Below, one piece after another: positions 24,870 through 31,536 of a stretch of DNA of 64,000 bases. Under the pieces are notes generated by a model. The model saw only the letters and a program-made list of their open reading frames with translations, searched no databases and was not told the DNA's origin. Position 1 is the stretch's first letter; each line of letters opens with the position of its first letter. A program made the position numbers and the translations under genes. This stretch comes from Streptomyces sp. PR69 (GTDB lineage: Bacteria > Actinomycetota > Actinomycetes > Streptomycetales > Streptomycetaceae): NCBI RefSeq assembly GCF_026420845.1, contig NZ_JAOWCB010000014.1, positions 1 through 64,000 on the forward strand, read 5' to 3'.

Positions 24870-25844
24870 TCAAACACGGGCGAAAGGCTCGGCGATCCGG
24901 TCCGGTGCCCGGCTGGTCAGCCCCTCCGGCGTGCTCACGGCGTCGGCCGAGTGGCTGACTGCCTTTTCCGCCACCCGGCCGGCGGCCTTTCTCATCCGGT
25001 TCATCGTCCTGCTGGGCGCGGCGGCGCGGCGGCGGCTCGCGTACCAGACCAGGCCCGCGGTCGCCGCCGCAGCTCCGACCGCGGCGGCGGCGACCAGGGC
25101 GGGCCTCGGCGGCATGGAGAAGGCGGGCAGTCTCTGCTTCAGCCGTACGGGACGGTGGAAGTCCAGAATCGGCCAATCGCGCGCCAAGGCCTCCCGGCGC
25201 AGCGCGCGGTCCGGATTGACGGCGTACGGATGGCCAACGGACTCCAGCATCGGCAGATCGGTCGCCGAATCGCTGTAGGCATAGCAGCGCGCCAGATCGT
25301 ATCCCTCCGACTCGGCGAGCTCTTTGACCGCTTCTGCCTTCGTCGGGCCGTAGGCGTAGTACTCGACCTCGCCGGTGAAGCATCCGTCCTCGCCCACCAC
25401 CATCCGGGTCGCCACCACTCGGTCCGCGCCGAGCATCTCGCCGATCGGCTCGACGACCTCGGCGCCGGACGTGGAGACGATCACGACGTCCCGCCCGGCG
25501 GTGTGGTGCTCTTCGATGAGGGACGCGGCCTCGTCGTAGATGATCGGGTCGATCAGATCGTGCAGGGTCTCGGCGACGAGCTGTTTGACCTGCTCGACGT
25601 TCCAGCCCTTGCAGAGCGAGGAGAGGTACTCCCGCATCCGCTCCATCTGGTCGTGGTCTGCGCCCCCGACGAGATAAACGAACTGGACGTAGGCGGTCCG
25701 CAGGACGGCACGCCGGTTGATCAGCCCGCCTTGGTAGAAGGACTTGCTGAAGGTCAGCGTCGACGACTTCGCAATGACCGTCTTGTCCAGGTCAAAGAAG
25801 GCTGCTGTGCGCGGCAAGGAGTGGTTTTCCACGGGCTTGAGCAT
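24870..25844 (-). CDS. HAD-IB family phosphatase with C-terminal membrane helix
   Basis: This haloacid-dehalogenase-type phosphatase has the nucleophile motif FFDLDKTVIA (Asp18, Asp20), motif II in VVIVSTSGAEVV, motif III Lys in GPTKAEAVKEL, and motif IV YSDSATDLPMLE. It belongs to subfamily IB, related to phosphoserine phosphatase SerB and CicA. After the catalytic domain (about residue 235) there is one hydrophobic segment, ALVAAAAVGAAAATAGLVWYA, followed by RRR. The enzyme is therefore probably tail-anchored with the catalytic domain in the cytoplasm. In Streptomyces this gene lies upstream of the Ssd/Tad locus. The substrate is unknown. The start ATG 25842-25844 has no strong ribosome-binding site. 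Confidence 0.87.
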   Translation of the reverse strand: MLKPVENHSLPRTAAFFDLDKTVIAKSSTLTFSKSFYQGGLINRRAVLRTAYVQFVYLVGGADHDQMERMREYLSSLCKGWNVEQVKQLVAETLHDLIDPIIYDEAASLIEEHHTAGRDVVIVSTSGAEVVEPIGEMLGADRVVATRMVVGEDGCFTGEVEYYAYGPTKAEAVKELAESEGYDLARCYAYSDSATDLPMLESVGHPYAVNPDRALRREALARDWPILDFHRPVRLKQRLPAFSMPPRPALVAAAAVGAAAATAGLVWYASRRRAAAPSRTMNRMRKAAGRVAEKAVSHSADAVSTPEGLTSRAPDRIAEPFARV

Positions 25845-25875
25845 AGGTGCCCGCCATTCGGCGTACGCTGGGGCG

Positions 25876-26014
25876 CGTGGGTTTGCCTGAGAAGGCTCTC
25901 GGGTACACCATGGAAGTCACGGATCGTTCGCGACCGTGCTAACCCGGACCGGCTCCTCCCCCCCCGAGTCGGCCGGAGAGACGACCCCCGCTCTCCCCCC
26001 CGGCGGGGGTCGTC
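25876..26014 (+). ncRNA. 6C RNA
   Basis: Two consecutive hairpins each expose a run of at least six cytosines in the loop, the defining feature of the actinobacterial 6C RNA. Hairpin 1 is 25949-25955 / 25966-25972 (CCGGCTC with GAGTCGG, one G-U pair), with a loop containing eight C. Hairpin 2 is 25980-25991 / 26003-26014 (GACGACCCCCGC with its exact complement), with a loop containing seven C. A -10-like TACGCT at 25864-25869 suggests a start near 25876; the 5' end is an estimate. In S. coelicolor the 6C RNA lies in the same neighbourhood beside the septum-site gene. Its target in Streptomyces is not settled. C-rich loops suggest pairing with G-rich ribosome-binding sites. Confidence 0.87.
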
Positions 26015-26188
26015 GCATGTCCGGGGGCATTTCTTCGTTCATTAGATGATCGGATCCGGCTGCCGGCCCGATGGGGCCCCATTGTCAGGCACGGCTTAGC
26101 CATGCCCAGATTCGTCACTGTGCGTAGCCGTAAGGGTGCTCTCCGGAAGTCACTGGTTCGGGTTACGGAGATATTCACAAGTGGCCAG

Positions 26189-26197
26189 TTGTCCACA
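26189..26197 (+). promoter_or_regulatory. DnaA-box-like sequence upstream of ssd
   Basis: TTGTCCACA matches the Streptomyces DnaA-box consensus as I recall it. It is an isolated copy within an AT-richer stretch (26150-26240), about 125 nt before the ssd start. Function is unproven. Confidence 0.4.
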
Positions 26198-26321
26198 GTT
26201 TTTCAGCAAGATCCACACGATTTCCGAGTGCGCTGCACGGTGATTCCGGCCGCGGAGTTCGCGGACTGAAGGAATCCACATCTCGCGGTGAAGCGAGGGC
26301 GCAGGAGGAGGCGTTGCGATC

Positions 26322-27440
26322 ATGGCTGGATCCATCGCATCGGGCATGCGGCAGACCGCCGAAGGGCGGCGCGACGGCCCGCTGATCATCACTGAGGACC
26401 TGGAGCTGCTCGACGATCTGCTGCGGCTGTGCGCCGCCGCAGGAGCCGAACCGGAGGTCTGCCACTGTCTGCCTGAGCGAGGGAGCGCCTGGACGGGGGC
26501 GCCTCTGGTCCTGGTCGGCGACGACGCCGCGGCGCGCTGCCGCGGGGCCACCCGCAGAAGCGGGGTGCTCCTCGTGGGGCGGGACCAGGACGACCCGGAC
26601 GTCTGGCGGCGGGCGGTGGAGATCGGGGCGGACTGTGTGCTGCGGCTGCCGGACGCGGAGAGCTGGCTCGTGGACCGCATCGCCGATGCCACGGAAGGGG
26701 TCGGACGGCAGGCCCTGACCGTCGGAGTGATCGGCGGGCGCGGCGGCGCCGGGGCGTCGACGCTGGCATGCGCCCTGGCGGTGACCGCGGCGCGCACGGG
26801 CAGCCGCACCATGCTCGTCGACGCGGACCCGCTGGGCGGAGGGCTCGATGTGCTGCTCGGGGGTGAGCAGGCGGAGGGCAGACGATGGCCGGATTTCGCG
26901 GCGTCCAAAGGCAGGGTCGCGGGTGGCGCGTTGGAGGAGTCGCTTCCGCAACTGCATCGGCTGAGGGTGCTCAGCTGGGATCGCGGCGACTCTGTGGTCA
27001 TCCCTCCGGAGGCGATGCGTTCGGTCCTCGCGGCGGCGCGCAGGAGGGGCGGCGTCGTGGTCGTCGATCTGCCGCGCCGAGTCGATGAAGGCGTGGCTGA
27101 GGCACTGGCCCAGCTGGACCTCGGACTGCTGGTCGTACCGGGCGAGCTGCGTGCGGTCGCCGCGGCGAACCGCGTGGCGTCGGCGGTCGGCATGGTGCTC
27201 CAGGACCTGCGCGCCGTGGTTCGCGGGCCCTATGCCTCCGGGCTGGACGAGCAGTGGGTCGCCGGCGCGCTGGGGCTTCCGCTCGCCGGTGAACTGCCCG
27301 TCGAGGACGGGCTGCTGACGGCACAGGACACCGGCACACCGCCGGGGGCCAGTCCCCGCGGCCCGCTGGCCCGGTTCTGCTCGGCCTTCTGGGAGCGCGC
27401 GCTGGCCGGGGACGGCATGCGGGGAGAGGGCGTCTCATGA
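26322..27440 (+). CDS. ssd: Septum site-determining protein Ssd (CpaE/TadZ-like)
   Basis: This is a MinD/ParA-related protein that heads actinobacterial tad loci; the mycobacterial and streptomycete Ssd proteins affect septation when overexpressed. Residues 1-125 form a receiver-like domain (EDLELLDDLLRLCAAAG; VLLVGRDQDDPDVWRRAVEIGADCVLRLP) and the ATPase-like domain follows. The P-loop is degenerate: GGRGGAGAST (138-147) has Ala where deviant Walker A motifs have the catalytic Lys. ATP binding is thus uncertain. MLVDADPLGGGLDVLLG and VVVDLPRR are the switch regions. The gene starts at ATG 26322 with GGAGGAGG about 10 nt upstream. Its stop overlaps tadA by 4 nt. It is the first gene of the Tad operon. 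Confidence 0.9.
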   Translation: MAGSIASGMRQTAEGRRDGPLIITEDLELLDDLLRLCAAAGAEPEVCHCLPERGSAWTGAPLVLVGDDAAARCRGATRRSGVLLVGRDQDDPDVWRRAVEIGADCVLRLPDAESWLVDRIADATEGVGRQALTVGVIGGRGGAGASTLACALAVTAARTGSRTMLVDADPLGGGLDVLLGGEQAEGRRWPDFAASKGRVAGGALEESLPQLHRLRVLSWDRGDSVVIPPEAMRSVLAAARRRGGVVVVDLPRRVDEGVAEALAQLDLGLLVVPGELRAVAAANRVASAVGMVLQDLRAVVRGPYASGLDEQWVAGALGLPLAGELPVEDGLLTAQDTGTPPGASPRGPLARFCSAFWERALAGDGMRGEGVS

Positions 27441-28585
27441 CCGCGGGACTGCTCGACGAGGTGCGCAGGCAGCTGGCCGAGAGCGGGGCCGAGCCCACTC
27501 CGGCGCGGGTGGCCGCGGCGCTCAGGGCTCAGGGGCGGCTCCTCGGGGACGCGGAGGTGCTGGGCGGCACCGAGCGGCTCCGCTGCGAGCTGGTGGGCAC
27601 GGGACCGCTTGAACCGCTGCTGGCCGACCCCCGGGTGACGGATGTGCTGGTGTCCGGGCCGGACCGGGTGTGGGTGGACCGCGGCCGCGGACTGGAGCTG
27701 ACGGAAGTGACGTTCGAGGACGCGGCCTCGGTGCGCAGGCTGGCGCAGCGTCTCGCCGCCGTGGCGGAGCGGCGGCTGGACGACGCACGGCCCTGGGTGG
27801 ACGCCCGGCTGCCGGACGGGACACGTATGCACGCGGTGATTCCTCCGGTGGCGGTGGGGTCGACCTGTCTGTCGCTGCGGGTGGTCCGGCCCCGCGCCTT
27901 CTCGATGGCGGAGCTCATCGCGGCGGGGACGGTTCCGCCCGGCGGCCACAGTGCGCTGCGCGCACTGGTCGAGGCCCGGCTGTCATTCCTCATCAGCGGC
28001 GGCACCGGCTCAGGGAAGACCACCCTGCTGTCCAGCCTGCTGGGAATGGTGGGCGAGCGGGAGCGGATCGTGCTCGCGGAGGACTCAGCGGAGCTGCGCC
28101 CCGACCATCCGCATGTGGTGCGGCTGGAGACGCGCACCGCCAACCAGGAGGGCGCGGGCCTGGTGACGCTGCGGGATCTGGTGCGTCAGGCACTGCGGAT
28201 GCGGCCGGACCGGCTGGTGGTGGGCGAGGTGCGCGGCGCGGAGGTGTCGGTTCTCCTTGCCGCGCTGAATACCGGGCATGAAGGCGGGTGCGGGACCGTG
28301 CACGCCAATGCGGCGGCGGACGTCCCGCCGCGGCTGGAGGCGCTGGGAGCGGCTGCGGGGCTGGACAGGGCCGCGCTGCACAGCCAGTTGGCAGCCGCGC
28401 TGAAGGCGGTGATCCATCTCGCAAGGGACCGAAGCGGGCGTCGGCGGATCGCCGAAGTGCATGTCCTGGAGCGGGACCGGGACGGCTTTGTGGTGACCGT
28501 CCCCGCGCTGCGGTGGGGCGAGGAGGGCTTCATCCGCGCACCGGGCTGGGAGCGGCTGCGGTCACTGGCCGGGGGTGCGCTGTGA
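27437..28585 (+). CDS. tadA: Tad pilus secretion ATPase TadA/CpaF
   Basis: This type II/IV secretion-family hexameric ATPase (382 residues) powers assembly of Flp/Tad pili. The N-terminal domain has TGPLEPLLADPRVTDVLVSGPDRVWVDRG. The Walker A is ISGGTGSGKTT (about residues 188-197), the Asp box RIVLAEDSAELRP follows, the Walker B region is RPDRLVVGEVRGAE, and the His box is NTGHEGGCGTVHANAA. The start ATG overlaps the ssd stop (27437-27440) and its stop overlaps a possible GTG start of tadB. The whole cluster is therefore a translationally coupled operon. Confidence 0.95.
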   Translation: MTAGLLDEVRRQLAESGAEPTPARVAAALRAQGRLLGDAEVLGGTERLRCELVGTGPLEPLLADPRVTDVLVSGPDRVWVDRGRGLELTEVTFEDAASVRRLAQRLAAVAERRLDDARPWVDARLPDGTRMHAVIPPVAVGSTCLSLRVVRPRAFSMAELIAAGTVPPGGHSALRALVEARLSFLISGGTGSGKTTLLSSLLGMVGERERIVLAEDSAELRPDHPHVVRLETRTANQEGAGLVTLRDLVRQALRMRPDRLVVGEVRGAEVSVLLAALNTGHEGGCGTVHANAAADVPPRLEALGAAAGLDRAALHSQLAAALKAVIHLARDRSGRRRIAEVHVLERDRDGFVVTVPALRWGEEGFIRAPGWERLRSLAGGAL

Positions 28586-28599
28586 GGGGAGATGAGCCG

Positions 28600-29454
28600 A
28601 TGTACGCGGCCGCGCTGTGTGCGGGGGCGGCGGCGTGGCTGATGGCCGATGGGGAGCAGGGGCTGCGGAGGGGCCGGTTGCTGCTCGCGGGCGGTGGCGC
28701 GGTGGCGCCGTCGCAGGGCCGGGCGGTGGACCGTGTGCGGACGGCGGCACACCGGCTGCGGCGGCAGGCAGGGGCGCGGCGCGAGTGGTGGTGTGTGCCC
28801 GCGGCGCTGGTCGTGGCCATGCTGGGCGAGTCGCTGCTGCCGCTGATCGCGGGAGCGGTGGCCGTGCCGCTGCTTGGGCGACGGCTGCGGGCTGCGGAGC
28901 ACGCCAGGGAGCGGGAGCGCAGGGCGCAGGGCGTCGTCACACTGTGCGGGGCGGTCGTGGGGGAACTGAGGGCGGGGCTGCAGCCGGGGCCGGCGCTGGC
29001 ATCTGCGGTGCGCTCCACCGGAGCGCTGGGCGGCGGGGAGGCCGGGGTGCTGGCAGCCGCGCGGTTCGGGGGCGATGTGCCGGGAGCGCTGCGGGAGGCG
29101 GCACGGGCGCCGGGGGCGGAGGGGCTTGCGGGGATGGCGGCCTGCTGGAGGGTGGCCGTGGACGGCGGTGCGGGCCTTGCGGAGGGGCTCGACCGGCTTG
29201 AGTCGGCGCTGCGGGCCCGTCGCGACCAACGGGAGGAGCTGAGAGCCCAGTTGGCGGGCGCTTGGTCGACCGTCCTGCTGCTGGCGCTGCTGCCGCTGGC
29301 GGGCCTGGCGATGGGCACGGCGCTCGGCGCCGAACCGCTGCGGGTGCTGCTGCATACGCCCGCGGGCCTTGTCTGCCTCACGGCCGGCGGGCTGCTGGAG
29401 AGCGCAGGTCTGTACTGGGCCGGGCGGATCGTACGACGGGGAGAGCCGGTATGA
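28600..29454 (+). CDS. tadB: Tad inner-membrane platform protein TadB
   Basis: This type II secretion F-domain (GspF) protein forms, with TadC, the membrane platform of the pilus. It has an N-terminal hydrophobic region around residues 68-88, a cytoplasmic helical domain (GELRAGLQPGPALASAVRST ... LAGMAACWRVAVDGGAGLAEGLDRLE) with the F-domain pattern, and two C-terminal membrane segments (about 225-245 and 255-275). I chose ATG 28600 with AGGGGAGA about 7 nt upstream. A GTG at 28582, which overlaps the tadA stop as GTGA, is an equally possible start and would add six residues. Its end overlaps tadC by 4 nt. Confidence 0.85.
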   Translation: MYAAALCAGAAAWLMADGEQGLRRGRLLLAGGGAVAPSQGRAVDRVRTAAHRLRRQAGARREWWCVPAALVVAMLGESLLPLIAGAVAVPLLGRRLRAAEHARERERRAQGVVTLCGAVVGELRAGLQPGPALASAVRSTGALGGGEAGVLAAARFGGDVPGALREAARAPGAEGLAGMAACWRVAVDGGAGLAEGLDRLESALRARRDQREELRAQLAGAWSTVLLLALLPLAGLAMGTALGAEPLRVLLHTPAGLVCLTAGGLLESAGLYWAGRIVRRGEPV

Positions 29455-30389
29455 GCGCCGATGCGACGGGAGTTTCGCTTGATCCTGTACTTCCGTCGGA
29501 CCTTGCCCTTTCGCTGGACCCGGCCCTTTCGCCGGACCCTGCGCTGCTGGACGCCCTTCGCGGACTCGCTGCGCCGGCGTCTGTCCTCGCGGCCGTGGCC
29601 CTGCTCGGTCTCATGGCGGCCGGCCGCCGCCGTGAGCGCCGGACGCGGAAACGAGCCGAGGCCCTGCTGCCCGCCGCGGGCGGGCAGCCGTCGGCGGACC
29701 GACGACGGCGATGGCATGGGCCGGCGACGCGGGCGCGGCGGTGGGCGGGGCCGCTGGGGGCTCTGGTCTCCGGGTGGGTGCTGATCGGTGGGGTCGTCGG
29801 CGCGGTGGCCGGGCTCGCGGCGGGCTATGCGGTGCGGCGGTGGCAGTCGGCCTGTGCGAGGACCGCGGCGCAGGGCGCTGCAGCCGGCACGGACGGCACG
29901 AATGGTATGGACGGCGCGGGCGGTGTGGACGGGGCGGACGCCCAGGAGGCCGCGGGGCAGCTGCCGTTGGCGGCGGACCTCTTGGCCGCCTGTCTCTCCG
30001 CCGGAGCGGCGCCCCGCGACGCGGCGGAGGCGGTGGGAGAGGCCCTCTCCGGGCCCGTGGGCGGCCGGCTGGTGCGGACCGCCGCGGAGTTGCGGCTCGG
30101 AGGTGAACCGGCCCGGGCGTGGGCCCGGTTCGGCCGGATAGCGGGAGCCGAGCCGCTGGCCGGCTGTCTGGAGCGGGCGGACCGTACCGGCGCACCGGCG
30201 GCGGAGCCGGTCGCCCGGCTGGCCGACCGCCTGCGGGCGGACCAGGCCCGGCTGGCCACGGCTCGCGGCCGCAAGGCACAGGTGCTGATCACCGCACCGG
30301 TGGGGCTGTGTTTTCTGCCGGCCTTCCTCGCGGTGGGCGTGGCCCCGGTGGTGATCGGTCTGGCGGACGGGCTGCTCAGCGGCGGCTGA
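29451..30389 (+). CDS. tadC: Tad inner-membrane platform protein TadC
   Basis: This is the second GspF-domain protein of the Tad platform (312 residues). Membrane segments are visible near residues 30-60, 104-128 and 280-308. The F-domain core AADLLAACLSAGAAPRDAAEAVGEAL ... ELRLGGEPARAWARFGRIAGAEPLAGCLERADRTG is clear. A Gly/Thr/Asp low-complexity insert (about residues 143-165) lies just after the second membrane segment, and a repetitive LDPALSPDPALL stretch lies in the N-terminus. The start ATG overlaps the tadB stop (29451-29454). Confidence 0.85.
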   Translation: MSADATGVSLDPVLPSDLALSLDPALSPDPALLDALRGLAAPASVLAAVALLGLMAAGRRRERRTRKRAEALLPAAGGQPSADRRRRWHGPATRARRWAGPLGALVSGWVLIGGVVGAVAGLAAGYAVRRWQSACARTAAQGAAAGTDGTNGMDGAGGVDGADAQEAAGQLPLAADLLAACLSAGAAPRDAAEAVGEALSGPVGGRLVRTAAELRLGGEPARAWARFGRIAGAEPLAGCLERADRTGAPAAEPVARLADRLRADQARLATARGRKAQVLITAPVGLCFLPAFLAVGVAPVVIGLADGLLSGG

Positions 30390-30471
30390 CGGCACGTCAT
30401 GCGCCCGGACGGCGAGAGACAGACATCACACAGACAGCAGACATCTGAAACGACCCCCTTGGGAGGCAGAC

Positions 30472-30714
30472 ATGCAAAGGACGCAGATGACGGCGCGGAC
30501 GTCGATTCGGCGGACGCGGCGGGCACGGGAGCAGCTGTGTGCCCTGTGGCGTGACCGCAGGGCACGGGACGCCGGAATGACGACCTCGGAGTACGCCGTG
30601 GGAACGATCGCAGCCTGTGCGTTCGCGGCTGTGCTCTACAAGATCGTCACCAGCGCGGCGGTGTCCGGGGCGCTGCAGTCGGTGATCGGCAAAGCGCTCA
30701 ATGCACAGTTCTGA
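30472..30714 (+). CDS. DUF4244 Flp-type pilin subunit
   Basis: This 80-residue precursor is the likely major pilin. A basic leader (residues 1-35) ends at Gly35 and is followed by MTTSEYAVGTIAACAFAAVLYK. Cleavage after Gly35 would place Glu40 at position +5 of the mature chain, the rule for type IV/Flp prepilins processed by TadV/PilD peptidases. The hydrophobic N-terminal helix then forms the filament core. The mature chain of about 45 residues is similar to Flp1. It has GGGAGG upstream of the ATG at 30472. No prepilin peptidase gene is in the window. Confidence 0.9.
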   Translation: MQRTQMTARTSIRRTRRAREQLCALWRDRRARDAGMTTSEYAVGTIAACAFAAVLYKIVTSAAVSGALQSVIGKALNAQF

Positions 30715-31102
30715 GCGGCTGTGGGGCAGGCGGCTGCGGGACAAGGGGTCGGTGACGGCGGAGGCGGCGATCGCCGTGCCGGCACTCGTGGCCTTCGCCA
30801 TGGCGCTGGTCTGGGCTCTGATGGCCGCCGCCGCGCAGATCCAGTGCGTGGACGCGGCCCGGGCCGGAGCGCGTGCCGCGGCGCGGTCCGAGCCGTACGC
30901 CGTGGCCGTGGGCGCGGCGCGGGCGGTGGCCCCGCAGGGCGCGCGGGTCACGCTGCTGCGGGCGGGTGATCTATGGCGGGTGCGGGTGGAAGCAGGGACC
31001 CCGGGCCCGGGAGCGCTGTCGCTCACCTTGAGCGCCGAGGCGGCTGCATCGGCTGAGGACACCGTCGGAGGTACGGCCGTGCGAGGGGAGACGGCCCCAT
31101 GA
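30701..31102 (+). CDS. TadE family pseudopilin
   Basis: TadE-like minor pilin (133 residues). A short basic N-terminus (RLWGRRLRDKGSVTAEAAIAVPALVAFAMALVW) contains the TadE motif G-S-x-T-x-E before a single membrane helix; the Glu corresponds to the +5 residue of prepilins. The rest is a small extracytoplasmic domain. The start overlaps the pilin stop by 14 nt, and the stop overlaps the next gene by 4 nt. Confidence 0.85.
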   Translation: MHSSERLWGRRLRDKGSVTAEAAIAVPALVAFAMALVWALMAAAAQIQCVDAARAGARAAARSEPYAVAVGAARAVAPQGARVTLLRAGDLWRVRVEAGTPGPGALSLTLSAEAAASAEDTVGGTAVRGETAP

Positions 31103-31536
31103 GCGACGGGGAACGGCGCAGGGTGCGGTTCGGGGAGCGAGGGTCGGCGACGGTGCTGACCGCCATGGCGGTGACCGTGCTCTGCGCGGTCTTCGCCGCG
31201 GCACTGGCGCTGGGACAGGCGGTCGCCGCCCGTCACCGGGCCGCCGCCGCGGCCGATCTGGCCGCGCTCGCCGCGGCCGACCGGGCGCTCCACGGCCCTT
31301 CCGCCGCCTGCGCGAGCGCCGTGCGGACAGCTCGCGCTCAGGGAGCGGCGGTGGTGAGCTGCACCGTGCGGGGCGAGGTCGCGGAGGTCACGGCGCGGGC
31401 CCGCTTCGGCCCGTACGCCCCCGCGGTCAGGGCGCGGGCGGGTCCTGCGGCGCCGACGAGTCCTTCGGCGCTGACGGGTCCTGCGGCGCCTGGGGGTGCT
31501 GTGCTTCCAGGGGGGCGTGCCGCAGCAGTTCCGTGA
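31099..31536 (+). CDS. TadE-like/Rv3654c-like helicase-associated secretion protein
   Basis: This is a 145-residue protein of the kind that closes actinobacterial tad operons beside a DUF1998 helicase (Rv3654c-like family). GERGSATVLTAMAVTVLCAVFAAALALGQAVAARHRAAAAADLAALAAADRAL forms a TadE/TadG-like membrane helix followed by the helix typical of Flp-associated pseudopilins. Two cysteines (Cys74 and Cys91) could form a disulfide. The last 35 residues (PAAPTSPSALTGPAAPGG...) are encoded by short direct repeats and overlap the 3' end of the convergent helicase gene by 110 nt. That tail may be non-functional, and the true stop may differ in relatives. Confidence 0.78.
   Translation: MSDGERRRVRFGERGSATVLTAMAVTVLCAVFAAALALGQAVAARHRAAAAADLAALAAADRALHGPSAACASAVRTARAQGAAVVSCTVRGEVAEVTARARFGPYAPAVRARAGPAAPTSPSALTGPAAPGGAVLPGGRAAAVP

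Noticed and set aside
26102..26269. 55-codon plus-strand frame (MPRFVTVRSRKG) upstream of ssd
   Set aside because: Third-position G+C is well below that of real genes here and the segment contains the DnaA-box-like and promoter-like sequences.
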